The position numbers and the translations under genes were made by a program. From Paenibacillus albiflavus (GTDB taxonomy: Bacteria; Bacillota; Bacilli; Paenibacillales; NBRC-103111), in the NCBI RefSeq assembly GCF_004344915.1, contig NZ_SKFG01000001.1, forward strand, positions 434,001 to 498,000: a DNA stretch of 64,000 nt, in the 5' to 3' direction. Each line of letters begins with the position of its first letter. The stretch's first letter is position 1. A model generated the notes under the pieces. That model saw only the letters and a program-made list of their open reading frames with translations. It was not told the origin of the DNA and did no database searches. Of the stretch, positions 27,697 through 35,405 are shown in pieces.

Positions 27697-28394
27697 CATG
27701 ACATTTGATCTAAGCGAATGAAATGCAGGTTCTTGGGCTGTAGTTGGCATAACACTTCATCTAGTGCTTGTAGCATATAATAAGGAGCATGTCGATCCGC
27801 GCCCATTGTCTCTCCGCTGTCATGAAGTAAAACAACTGATCCATCGGTAATGCCATCAAGCAGCTTCGACTTCAATTGAGTCTGGCAGTATCGGCTGCTC
27901 CAGTCTCCTCCCATCAGCGACCATAGAGCAATTCGATACTCTTTATACCGCAAAAAGTCAAATAAGTTGATTAATCCCCAAGGTGGACGATAATAGCAGG
28001 GTCTAATTCCGGTGATCGATTCGATAATATCAGCAGAGCGATCCAGATGTTCACGTCGTATTGTACTCGGGAGCATCAACCAGTTAGACGTATGACAATA
28101 ATTATGAATGCCAATCTGATGCCCATCTTGATCGATTCTTCTGATTAATTCGGGATACTGCTCCGCTTGTGATCCAAGCACGAAGAAGGTAGCCTTAACT
28201 TGATACTGCTGCAATATATCCAATAATTTCGGCGTATAGTACGGATGTGGCCCATCATCAAACGTAAGGGCTACCTGCTTTTTTAACGTTCCTTTCCGAA
28301 TTACCCTTAAGCCAATGAATCGCGTAATTAGACTTGGAATGAACATATACAAAGCTGCAATACATAGCATTCCAATGATTAAATGTTTAAGCAT
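27696..28394 (-). CDS. polysaccharide deacetylase family protein (NodB domain)
   Basis: An N-terminal membrane segment (LKHLIIGMLCIAALYMFIPS) anchors a NodB domain: VALTFDDGPHPYYTPKLL (catalytic Asp and metal Asp), GIHNYCHTSNW (metal His residues), YYRPPWG and VVLLHDSGETMG. It should remove N-acetyl groups from peptidoglycan or another surface glycan. The start overlaps the end of the YkoP-like gene by 8 bases, so the pair is coupled. The deacetylase is complete. Confidence 0.87.
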   Translation of the reverse strand: MLKHLIIGMLCIAALYMFIPSLITRFIGLRVIRKGTLKKQVALTFDDGPHPYYTPKLLDILQQYQVKATFFVLGSQAEQYPELIRRIDQDGHQIGIHNYCHTSNWLMLPSTIRREHLDRSADIIESITGIRPCYYRPPWGLINLFDFLRYKEYRIALWSLMGGDWSSRYCQTQLKSKLLDGITDGSVVLLHDSGETMGADRHAPYYMLQALDEVLCQLQPKNLHFIRLDQMS

Positions 28395-28977
28395 GATTGC
28401 CTCCAGGTGAGAATCGATTCTTGAGTGAAGAACGTGAATGAATCAGCAGCATTGGCACCAGTTGTTCAGTTCTCCGACTAATTCTATGTCTCCCTTCTGG
28501 ATGCATGGCAGAGAGCAACAATCGTAGATAAATTGTCGTAATCCTTTTGAAAATACCAGAATTTAAATGCTGCTGTTCAAAACCAAGGCCATATGTTATT
28601 CCCCGATGGAGAAGAGTAATACCGAGTAATGCTTTGACCTGCCTGAATTCAGACTGCGATTCGAATGCAATCTGAATCTGCTGCATGGATTCACGTAGCA
28701 AACGAGCCGTCTGGAGTGCTGCACGACCAGATCCTTCAGACTGGATCAACTTCAGAATCATATCATTATCGAGATGAAGCTCTCCTACCCACTCTCCCTC
28801 ATTAATGACTGTTGCATCTTGGCAGATAATCGCTTGACCCCGGTGTTTTTTTAGCATTACGGTGCATATGCCAAAGCGTGACTTATGCGTTCCTCGAAAA
28901 AATGTAAGCAACGCAAATATTTTTTCCCACACCATCCATATGTACTGTATAGTTCTTTTTCGTAAGTTGAAATCCAA
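28387..28977 (-). CDS. YkoP-like protein, partner of the polysaccharide deacetylase
   Basis: About 196 residues, no signal peptide. The N-terminal part (YIWMVWEKIFALLTFFRG, then ICTVMLKKHRGQAI, GEWVGELHLDND) resembles the B. subtilis YkoP domain that accompanies sugar-modifying enzymes; LLGITLLHRGITYGLGFEQQ is also typical. The function is unknown. GTG 28986 directly abuts GGAGG, so TTG 28977, 9 bases after it, is the better start. Overlap with the deacetylase gene suggests a joint role in surface glycan modification. Confidence 0.62.
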   Translation of the reverse strand: MDFNLRKRTIQYIWMVWEKIFALLTFFRGTHKSRFGICTVMLKKHRGQAIICQDATVINEGEWVGELHLDNDMILKLIQSEGSGRAALQTARLLRESMQQIQIAFESQSEFRQVKALLGITLLHRGITYGLGFEQQHLNSGIFKRITTIYLRLLLSAMHPEGRHRISRRTEQLVPMLLIHSRSSLKNRFSPGGNHA

Positions 28978-29135
28978 CTTCTTCACCCTCCTTTAAAGCG
29001 TTTCTTCCCTCTCATTTCTTAATTGTACAAAGTAGAGCTTTCTTTTTTCTTATCCGTTTCTTACAAAAATCTTAAGTACCTATATGCATATTTCATCTTC
29101 ATAAACGGTCACATGTGGGTTTAGGCGCATGCAAT

Positions 29136-29165
29136 AAGGGACCGTCCCAATTGGAACAGTCCCTT
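29136..29165 (-). terminator. hairpin downstream of hcp
   Basis: AAGGGAC pairs with GTCCCTT; the loop (CGTCCCAATTGGAACA) has further internal pairing. It lies about 60 bases after the hcp stop and 150 bases upstream of the YkoP-like gene. The T tail is poor. Confidence 0.55.
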
Positions 29166-29226
29166 AGCAACTCTTTTTTCTATATCAATGGATACCTATT
29201 GCCATACTTAGCATCACCACATATTT

Positions 29227-30519
29227 CTATGCCAGCGTCAGCATCGCTTTTAGATCCTCTTCAGCTGTAGTAATCAGCTTTAATCCAAATAGTTCTACCA
29301 ACACATCCAGCACACCAGATGAGATGAACTCAGGCGGCTTAGGTCCAATGCGAATATCTTGAATGCCTAGGCTGAACAAGCCGAGAAGAATAGCAACCGC
29401 CTTTTGCTCAAACCAGGATAGCACAATGCTGACAGGCAGCTCGTTCACTGTGCAGCCAAATGCATCAGCTAATGCTAGCGCGATTTTCACAGTTGAGCCA
29501 GAATTATTGCATTGTCCTAAGTCTATATAGCGAGGTATGCCTGTGTCACCGACCGTTCCGTAATCAACATCATTAAAGCGGAACTTGCCGCATGAGGTTG
29601 TTAGGATGACTGTATCATTCGGCAAGGAGGTCGCTAGCTCGCGATAGTACTCCCCTGCTTTACCTGGCGCATCACAGCCTGCAATCACGAAGAAACGACG
29701 AATATGTCCATCTTTGACAGCCTGAATGATCTCTGGAGCAAGACCGATGACTGTTTCATGATGGTAGCCTGTTGTCAGAACTTGATCAGATTCAACATTT
29801 GCCGTCGGAAGCGATAATGCACGTTCGATTAGCGGTGAAAAATCATCATTCACAATCTTGGTGACACCTTCTAACCCAGCAACCTCATAAGAATAAAAGC
29901 GATCTGCATATGTCCCTTTGATCGGCATCACACAATTCGTCGTCGCAAGAATTGCACCCGGGAACTGTTCGAACAGTCGGCGCTGGTCACACCAAGCCTT
30001 ACCGATATTCCCCTTCAAATGTTCATACTTCTTAAGGGCTGGATAGCCGTGGGCAGGTAGCATTTCCGAATGCGTATAAATGTTGATGCCTTTACCCTCC
30101 GTTTGTCGCAATAACTCCTCTAATGCATACAAATTATGTCCCGTCACAACAATGCTATGGCCTTCGATCTTGTTCTGACTAACCGTGACAGGCTGAGGAA
30201 TGCCAAACCGCTCCGTATGCGCTCGGTCCAGTACATCCATGATCCGTACAGCCGCACTTCCCACTTGCATCGCCATGTCCAAATGCTCTTGCGTATTGAA
30301 GTTCGAATTCGTCAGCGTCATGTATAAAGCTTCATGGGTAATGCGATCCACCTCGGGGTCACTATATCCTAGTTGTCTCGCATGTGTTGCATAGGCTGCG
30401 ATACCTTTTAACGCAAAAATCATGATATCCTGCAAGCTTGCAATCGTTTCATTTTTACCACAAACCCCCACCACTGTACACCCGCCACTTGGCGTCTGCT
30501 CGCACTGATAACAGAACAT
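29227..30519 (-). CDS. hcp: hydroxylamine reductase (hybrid-cluster protein)
   Basis: From ATG 30519 (GGAGG 8 bases upstream) the 430-residue protein begins FCYQCEQTPSGGCTVVGVCG, placing Cys3, Cys6, Cys14 and Cys20 for the N-terminal [4Fe-4S] cluster. Later motifs for the hybrid Fe-S-O cluster include VVTGHNLYALEELL, ILATTNCVMP, FVIAGCDAPGK, TSCGKFRFND and YIDLGQCNNSGS. Hcp reduces hydroxylamine and, in enteric bacteria, nitric oxide; it is typical of anaerobic or nitrosative conditions. The shorter length matches class III (anaerobe-type) enzymes. It is divergent from the TetR operon and shares its regulatory interval. The open frame upstream to 30615 is not conserved-looking. Confidence 0.93.
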   Translation of the reverse strand: MFCYQCEQTPSGGCTVVGVCGKNETIASLQDIMIFALKGIAAYATHARQLGYSDPEVDRITHEALYMTLTNSNFNTQEHLDMAMQVGSAAVRIMDVLDRAHTERFGIPQPVTVSQNKIEGHSIVVTGHNLYALEELLRQTEGKGINIYTHSEMLPAHGYPALKKYEHLKGNIGKAWCDQRRLFEQFPGAILATTNCVMPIKGTYADRFYSYEVAGLEGVTKIVNDDFSPLIERALSLPTANVESDQVLTTGYHHETVIGLAPEIIQAVKDGHIRRFFVIAGCDAPGKAGEYYRELATSLPNDTVILTTSCGKFRFNDVDYGTVGDTGIPRYIDLGQCNNSGSTVKIALALADAFGCTVNELPVSIVLSWFEQKAVAILLGLFSLGIQDIRIGPKPPEFISSGVLDVLVELFGLKLITTAEEDLKAMLTLA

Positions 30520-30584
30520 ATCGTTATCCTCCTCTATAGACCATCTTTTACTATCCATAGCGTAACAGCATGCCAAATCTCGAA

Positions 30585-30653
30585 GTGTGATTAGACACAC
30601 ACCAACAGTTAACAAATTGTTAAATTGACACTGATATAGATTTGTTTTATGAT
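30585..30653 (+). promoter_or_regulatory. sigma-A promoter of the tetR operon with two dyads
   Basis: TTGACA (30625-30630) and TATGAT (30648-30653) are spaced 17 bases, an almost ideal vegetative promoter. A perfect 15-base palindrome TTAACAAATTGTTAA (30609-30623) touches the -35 box, and a second dyad GTGTG-n6-CACAC lies at 30585-30600 on the hcp side. Both are plausible operators for the TetR protein; a redox regulator such as Rex is another possibility for the first. Confidence 0.7.
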
Positions 30654-30709
30654 GATGAAAACAAGGAAAATTATTTATTTTATTTATTTTCCTCTAGGTG
30701 GTGAATCTT

Positions 30710-31273
30710 ATGAAGGAACGAATATTAGAAATAGCTCTGAAGGAAATTCAATACAAAGGGTTCCGATTTACGATGAATGATTTGGCACGACAAGCTGGTA
30801 TCAGCACCAAAACACTTTATGTCATGTATACATCTAAAGTTGAGATTATCGATCAGCTTTTGGATCAGGCTATGGATGAAATTCGCATAAGAGAAGAAGC
30901 CATAATAGCTGATCCTAATCAGAAATTAATGGATAAAATAAGACAGCTACTAATTCTAGTTCCTTCGGATTTTCAATTTTTTCATATGAATCGCCTTTAT
31001 GAGCTTCAGCGATATTACCCAGAGCAGTGGCAGCGACTCGATCAGTTCGTTAATGTCCAGTGGGATGGCGTTAGACAGCTACTTCAAGAGGGAATCGCCA
31101 GCCGTAAGCTGAAATCCTTCCCTATTGATCTATTTATCGAAATGTATATAGGTGGCCTGTATCGCTTACTAGAGCAATCAGCCAAGCAAGAATTTCATAT
31201 GACACTTGAAGATGCATTGGAAGCGATGATTGACATTATGCTTGGCGGCATTATGAACAGAGAAGGTGAATAA
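30710..31273 (+). CDS. TetR family regulator (YvaF-like) of the SMR efflux operon
   Basis: The N-terminal HTH reads ILEIALKEIQYKGFRFTMNDL followed by ARQAGISTKTLYVMYTSK, the TetR signature. The C-terminal ligand domain is unassigned. ATG 30710 is preferred over GTG 30698 because AGGTGG lies 8 bases before it. The stop overlaps the start of the SMR gene. The gene order (TetR, SMR, DUF5360) resembles yvaF-yvaE-yvaD of B. subtilis. It probably represses its own promoter at the adjacent palindrome. Confidence 0.85.
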   Translation: MKERILEIALKEIQYKGFRFTMNDLARQAGISTKTLYVMYTSKVEIIDQLLDQAMDEIRIREEAIIADPNQKLMDKIRQLLILVPSDFQFFHMNRLYELQRYYPEQWQRLDQFVNVQWDGVRQLLQEGIASRKLKSFPIDLFIEMYIGGLYRLLEQSAKQEFHMTLEDALEAMIDIMLGGIMNREGE

Positions 31274-31596
31274 TGATGCACTGGATTCTGTTAACATTAG
31301 CCATTCTTAGTGAAGTAGCAGCAACTTCTGCTATGAAACTATCGAGTGGGTTTACTCGGCTTCTGCCTTCAATCCTCATGTTTGTCATATACCTGACGAG
31401 CTTAGTCTTTCTTAATTATTCGTTAAAAGGGATCCCTATGAGCGTCGCTTATGCCATCTGGTCAGGATTAGGTACAGCCTTAATTGTAACGATCAGTTAT
31501 TTCTTCTTCTCTGAACAGATTACACCAGTAAAAACAATCTCCATTGTGCTCATCGTAGCTGGTGTAATTGGATTAAATCTTGGAGGCTCCAAATGA
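31273..31596 (+). CDS. SMR family multidrug efflux protein (YvaE-like)
   Basis: This 107-residue protein has four membrane segments and the EmrE-type essential Glu in LAILSEVAATSAMKLS, plus PMSVAYAIWSGLGTALI and the final VAGVIGLNLGG. It should act as a dimer exporting cationic drugs or related compounds with protons. It overlaps the TetR stop and is followed by the DUF5360 gene with a 4-base overlap. Confidence 0.9.
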   Translation: MMHWILLTLAILSEVAATSAMKLSSGFTRLLPSILMFVIYLTSLVFLNYSLKGIPMSVAYAIWSGLGTALIVTISYFFFSEQITPVKTISIVLIVAGVIGLNLGGSK

Positions 31597-32006
31597 ACAA
31601 ATTAATGATCTTTTTTCTTATTACCGATATTGGATTTATCTTATACTGGGGCATCACGATTCTTGGTGTGATCCCGCAGGAATATTTGTACCAAGATTAT
31701 ACGAACCAGCTATTGGTCACGTGGAACTGGTCCTTCTTCCCGCTCGATATTCTGATCTCTATTACAGGATTTATCAGCCTGTATTTACTTCGGAAGAAGA
31801 ATGATCGTTGGAAGGTAGCTGCTCTTATTTCATTAATCCTAACTTTCTGTTCGGGCTTGCAGGCAATCGCTTTCTGGACAATAAAGCTGGATTTTGATAT
31901 AGGCTGGTGGCTCCCAAATCTATACTTACTTATTTATCCATTATTTTTCATTCCGTCTATTGTAAAAGGTTCTCGTCTAAGCAAAGGAGCTGACTATTGT
32001 GATTAA
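31593..32006 (+). CDS. DUF5360 (YvaD-like) membrane protein
   Basis: Four membrane segments in 137 residues (LMIFFLITDIGFILYWGI, FFPLDILISITGFISLYLL, KVAALISLILTFCSGLQAI, WLPNLYLLIYPLFFIPSIV) match the small YvaD-type proteins that travel with SMR genes. The function is unknown. It is coupled on both sides (4 bases with the SMR gene, 8 bases with the GNAT gene). Confidence 0.75.
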   Translation: MNKLMIFFLITDIGFILYWGITILGVIPQEYLYQDYTNQLLVTWNWSFFPLDILISITGFISLYLLRKKNDRWKVAALISLILTFCSGLQAIAFWTIKLDFDIGWWLPNLYLLIYPLFFIPSIVKGSRLSKGADYCD

Positions 32007-32820
32007 TGAACTGCAAAGAAATGAATTTTACAAATGCAAATCTCTCATTCTTGAACACGGACATTTGGAGATTCGCGCTATTGTGGAGGGCAATAATCCA
32101 GGGAGAATTTTCGTTGACGATCTTAAATCGCCTCGAACGGGTCTCATTTGGTTTGGCAATTTAGATGGATTCGCATTTATAGGGGATTCAGCGAATACGG
32201 AATTTAATGAACATATTAATCACTTGTTCGACGAAGTAATCATTCCAGAAGCAATACAACTAGGGTTAAAATGGTTTGAAGGGTTCGGGGATGCCCCCGC
32301 TTGGAATACAACTATTGAGCAAGTATTTGCGAGCCGCCAATTAGATGCTTCGAACCAGAAGGTTTATAGTCTTAACAAACACAGCTATAACCCAAGCCAA
32401 GAGCCCGTTATCGATCCCCGATATGAAGTAATGCGAATAACTGAAGAAATGATGAATCCATCTTATTTCAGCAATCAAGATTTCCTTTTAAATAAAATAT
32501 TGGAATTCTGGGACTCCACCGATCATTTTATCCACAAAGGCATTGGCTACTGCGCGATCGATAACGATGAAATCGTAAGCTTGTGCTTCTCAGGGTTCGT
32601 AGCGGGACAGATTCATGGCCTGGGGATTGAGACCTTAAAAGAACATCGAGGGAATAAACTCGCGCAAGCAATAGCGCATGCTCTTGTCCAAGAATGTGTT
32701 GCAAACGATTTGGTTCCGTATTGGGACTGCATGGATGTGAATGCTCCCTCTAAATCAGTAGCTGAAAAAATCGGATTAACCAATATATTCGATTACACGG
32801 TGTATGAATTTCCTTTTTAA
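31999..32820 (+). CDS. GNAT acetyltransferase (GNAT_acetyltran family)
   Basis: The 273-residue protein has a divergent N-terminal domain and a C-terminal GNAT core: IVSLCFSGFVAGQIHGLGIET, then EHRGNKLAQAIAHALVQECV (acetyl-CoA loop resembling RGxGLA) and SKSVAEKIGL. The substrate is unknown. It overlaps the DUF5360 gene by 8 bases and so appears to be the last gene of the TetR operon. Confidence 0.75.
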   Translation: MINELQRNEFYKCKSLILEHGHLEIRAIVEGNNPGRIFVDDLKSPRTGLIWFGNLDGFAFIGDSANTEFNEHINHLFDEVIIPEAIQLGLKWFEGFGDAPAWNTTIEQVFASRQLDASNQKVYSLNKHSYNPSQEPVIDPRYEVMRITEEMMNPSYFSNQDFLLNKILEFWDSTDHFIHKGIGYCAIDNDEIVSLCFSGFVAGQIHGLGIETLKEHRGNKLAQAIAHALVQECVANDLVPYWDCMDVNAPSKSVAEKIGLTNIFDYTVYEFPF

Positions 32821-32822
32821 GC

Positions 32823-32984
32823 TTACACGTGGTATTTCTCTAACGGGGCATTCAGGACCCACTCTAACATTTCGATTCTCATTTGAAATTGATTAGCCAA
32901 TTCTTGATTGCCCGCTGCTTGCATTTGACGCATTGTCATCTGCAATTCAATAATTTTACGTTTAATCTGATCTTCACTTCTCAT
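32823..32984 (-). CDS. small helical hypothetical protein (53 aa)
   Basis: An open frame from ATG 32984 to TAA 32823 encodes 53 residues: MRSEDQIKRKIIELQMTMRQ, then QAAGNQELANQFQMRIEMLE and WVLNAPLEKYHV. AGGTG lies 6 bases upstream. The pattern of charged and hydrophobic residues fits two amphipathic helices forming a short coiled coil. Small proteins of this style are common in Paenibacillaceae; the function is unknown. Confidence 0.68.
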   Translation of the reverse strand: MRSEDQIKRKIIELQMTMRQMQAAGNQELANQFQMRIEMLEWVLNAPLEKYHV

Positions 32985-33057
32985 TCGTAGCACCTGCCTG
33001 TCTGGATGATTAGTATATAATCAAATTGTACCACATAACTGCTCATGCCAGACAACC

Positions 33058-33984
33058 TCACCTTTCTGTTAATTGATAAGTGATAAGTGTTGGTGATGGA
33101 GCGAATGGGAAGTAGTCGAGCATTACCATTGAATAGGGATCAGTGTCATCAATCTCAGCTTGTACATACTTATAGCCTAATTGTTTGGCATAATGGATTT
33201 GATAGCTTGTTAATAGCTGAATCAGTTGAACAGAACTTATAGATTTGGTACCTCGCCAACCTAATTCCAATTGATCGCTATCTTCAGATTCATGAATAAG
33301 GGCATATGCTAAAACTTCCCCGTTATTTATAACCACATAGCTGGCTTCTAGTATCGTATCTTCTCCGAACACTAGCTTGTCCCAAACCGCTAAATCATGT
33401 ACCCCGAGCGGATTAATCGTATGTGTGTTTTCATAGGTTTCCCTCGCTAGATGGATCAACTGGGCTTTAAGCTCTTCATCTGGCTTAATTTCCTGTAGAC
33501 TCCTAATACCGTTAGTATACGACGTTAAATTGTATGTATGGATTACCTCATCTATTGGCGGAATCTTCGATAGGTCCAAATTCGTAATGTTTGTCCTTCT
33601 TACAATATTGAAATTATGCTTCTCAAGTGTGTGGCATAAATTTGTGGAGGATTCCCAAATTGTGGTCTGCAATGGATATTCAATAGCTGGACTTGCTTGG
33701 ATCATATGAAGAAGTGAGTCACTCATTTCAATATCATGTCCAGGCGCAGCAGCAATGGAGATATAGGTACAGTACGGATGGAATTTCATCTTCCAACCAA
33801 ATGCTGAACCAACCATATGCCCCTCTAATTTCGTTGTAAATGCACAAACTTGATTAGGACTAGAAAAACCACGTAGATGATACTCTATTGTATGCTCATC
33901 TTCTCCGTAGCAAGTCGTGAGAAAGTTATGTATCTCTTCTTTGGTTATAGTTAGATGCTGTTCATAGTTATATTTAAGGATCAC
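33058..33984 (-). CDS. tandem GNAT-like acetyltransferase
   Basis: The 308-residue protein appears to contain two GNAT-like halves: an N-terminal one with CTYISIAAAPGHDIEMSDSLL and a C-terminal one with ASYVVINNGEVLAYALIHESED, followed by GWRGTKSISSVQLIQLLTSY and YKYVQAEIDDTDPYSMVML. The acetyl-CoA loops are weak, so activity is uncertain. It is a single gene, closely followed by the small 53-residue gene on the same strand. Confidence 0.6.
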   Translation of the reverse strand: MILKYNYEQHLTITKEEIHNFLTTCYGEDEHTIEYHLRGFSSPNQVCAFTTKLEGHMVGSAFGWKMKFHPYCTYISIAAAPGHDIEMSDSLLHMIQASPAIEYPLQTTIWESSTNLCHTLEKHNFNIVRRTNITNLDLSKIPPIDEVIHTYNLTSYTNGIRSLQEIKPDEELKAQLIHLARETYENTHTINPLGVHDLAVWDKLVFGEDTILEASYVVINNGEVLAYALIHESEDSDQLELGWRGTKSISSVQLIQLLTSYQIHYAKQLGYKYVQAEIDDTDPYSMVMLDYFPFAPSPTLITYQLTER

Positions 33985-34139
33985 CGATACCTACCCTATC
34001 TGTTGTATAATTTAATTCATTTCAATCTATCCTACTATAATGATGATTTTTTAAAATTTTGATTTTACTTCATACAATGGTACAATATCGACAGGTTAAA
34101 TTAACATTTTTAACCAATCCATTTTGAGGAGTGTATGAA

Positions 34140-34568
34140 ATGTCAATCAATGTTTATCTTGTTTTTAACGGAAACTGTCGAGAAGCTGTTCAATTCTATT
34201 CGGATGTGTTTGAGACAGAGCAACCGCAATTCATGACATTTGGCAGCTCACCTTCTGATCCATCTTATCCATTGCCTGAAGAAGCCAAAGATCTAATCAT
34301 GCATACACGAATTAATATAAATGGCAGCACCGTCATGTTCTCGGACACGTTCCCTGGTATGCCGTTTACAGCGGGCAACAATTTTAGCCTATCCTACACG
34401 ACTGACAATTTGGACGAGCTTCAATCCTTATTCGACAAGCTGAAAGCAGGCGGCCAAGTGCGTATGGAGCTTCAAGAGACTTTCTGGAGCAAAAGCTATG
34501 GCAGCTTAACGGACAAGTTCGGCATTGAATGGCAGTTCAATTATGATAATGCTGAAATGGGCAATTAA
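34140..34568 (+). CDS. VOC family protein (PhnB/glyoxalase-like)
   Basis: The 142-residue protein begins SINVYLVFNGNCREAVQFYS, the beta-alpha-beta start of PhnB-type vicinal-oxygen-chelate proteins, and ends WSKSYGSLTDKFGIEWQFNY. ATG 34140 is preferred over the frame start at 34131 because GAGGAG lies 8 bases upstream. The substrate is unknown. It is monocistronic and followed by a terminator. Confidence 0.83.
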   Translation: MSINVYLVFNGNCREAVQFYSDVFETEQPQFMTFGSSPSDPSYPLPEEAKDLIMHTRININGSTVMFSDTFPGMPFTAGNNFSLSYTTDNLDELQSLFDKLKAGGQVRMELQETFWSKSYGSLTDKFGIEWQFNYDNAEMGN

Positions 34569-34595
34569 TTTCTGTCATCATCACCTATACAATGA

Positions 34596-34624
34596 AGACC
34601 GTTCATTCTGGACGGTCTATTTTG
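34596..34624 (+). terminator. terminator after the VOC gene
   Basis: AGACCGT and ACGGTCT form a 7-bp stem with a 9-base loop, followed by ATTTTGTT, 27 bases after the stop. Confidence 0.75.
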
Positions 34625-34738
34625 TTGTCACCAGTCGGCCATGTACAACCCATAATTAATTTACTTGTAAAGTATTCTAATCGCGCAGAATATACATATA
34701 GTATTTCTTATCAAGCTTCACTAGGGAGATGATTCACC

Positions 34739-34843
34739 ATGGTTCAACTTAAACAATTCGGTAAAGGCTTGTTGTTTGGTTTAATTGCGATCGGAACACT
34801 CCCATTCCTATTAGTTCAAATGATCATAGAGGCATTAAGTTAG
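34739..34843 (+). CDS. 34-residue single-span membrane peptide
   Basis: ATG 34739 has AGGGAG about 10 bases upstream. The product is MVQLKQFGKGLLFGLIAIGT followed by LPFLLVQMIIEALS: a short basic head and one hydrophobic segment long enough to span the membrane. It lies between two terminators, so it could be its own transcript. The function is unknown. Confidence 0.55.
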   Translation: MVQLKQFGKGLLFGLIAIGTLPFLLVQMIIEALS

Positions 34844-34870
34844 TATGAAAACAACCGACCGAACAGACTA

Positions 34871-34913
34871 AGGCTGTCAAAGAGGTCCTCTTCTTTGGCA
34901 GCCTAATGTTTTT
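34871..34913. terminator. hairpin terminator
   Basis: AGGCTGTCAAAGA pairs with TCTTTGGCAGCCT (one mismatch) around a short loop, followed by TGTTTTT. It serves the small membrane peptide gene and faces the end of the convergent lipoprotein gene. Confidence 0.8.
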
Positions 34914-34917
34914 CGAT

Positions 34918-35400
34918 TTACTTGAGTTTGCTCGTATAAGCAATCGATACTGAAGTTTCCCCTTCTACCTGTGTAGATTTATCAATCGTCATCATAACCG
35001 TATAATTAGGTGTTTCCCCCGAATAAAATATAGCGCCTTTAATCTCACTTTCTTTAAAAGTATATCCCTTGTCTTTCAGTATCTGGCGATATTGATCACT
35101 TACCTCTTTTATAGCTAGCTCCATATCGAAACTCACCAAGTAATTCTCAAAAACTTCATCCTTAGCATGCTCCACAGCCAAGTTCTTAGATTGATTTAGT
35201 ATCGGAATATCTGCTGGTGGCTGTACAGAAGCCGGTGTGCTGCTAGGCTGCTCAATGGATTTATCTATTTGTTGCTTAATGCTATTTGCTGCATCAACTG
35301 CCTCACTCCTGCTGCCACATGCTGCTAACAAACTGATTATTAACATAGCAATGATGCCATGAGTCAATCTGCGGGCTATCCTTTGCATTTGCTTCACCAC
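34918..35400 (-). CDS. hypothetical lipoprotein partnered with the SLH beta-propeller protein
   Basis: A signal peptide ends at the lipobox SLLAAC (about residue 27), followed by a Ser/Pro-rich linker (EQPSSTPASVQPP). The mature domain of about 110 residues ends TVMMTIDKSTQVEGETSVSI and has no recognised family. It begins 5 bases after the beta-propeller gene, so the two are co-expressed and both face outside. A joint role in the cell envelope is likely but undefined. Confidence 0.65.
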   Translation of the reverse strand: MVKQMQRIARRLTHGIIAMLIISLLAACGSRSEAVDAANSIKQQIDKSIEQPSSTPASVQPPADIPILNQSKNLAVEHAKDEVFENYLVSFDMELAIKEVSDQYRQILKDKGYTFKESEIKGAIFYSGETPNYTVMMTIDKSTQVEGETSVSIAYTSKLK

Positions 35401-35405
35401 CTTTC

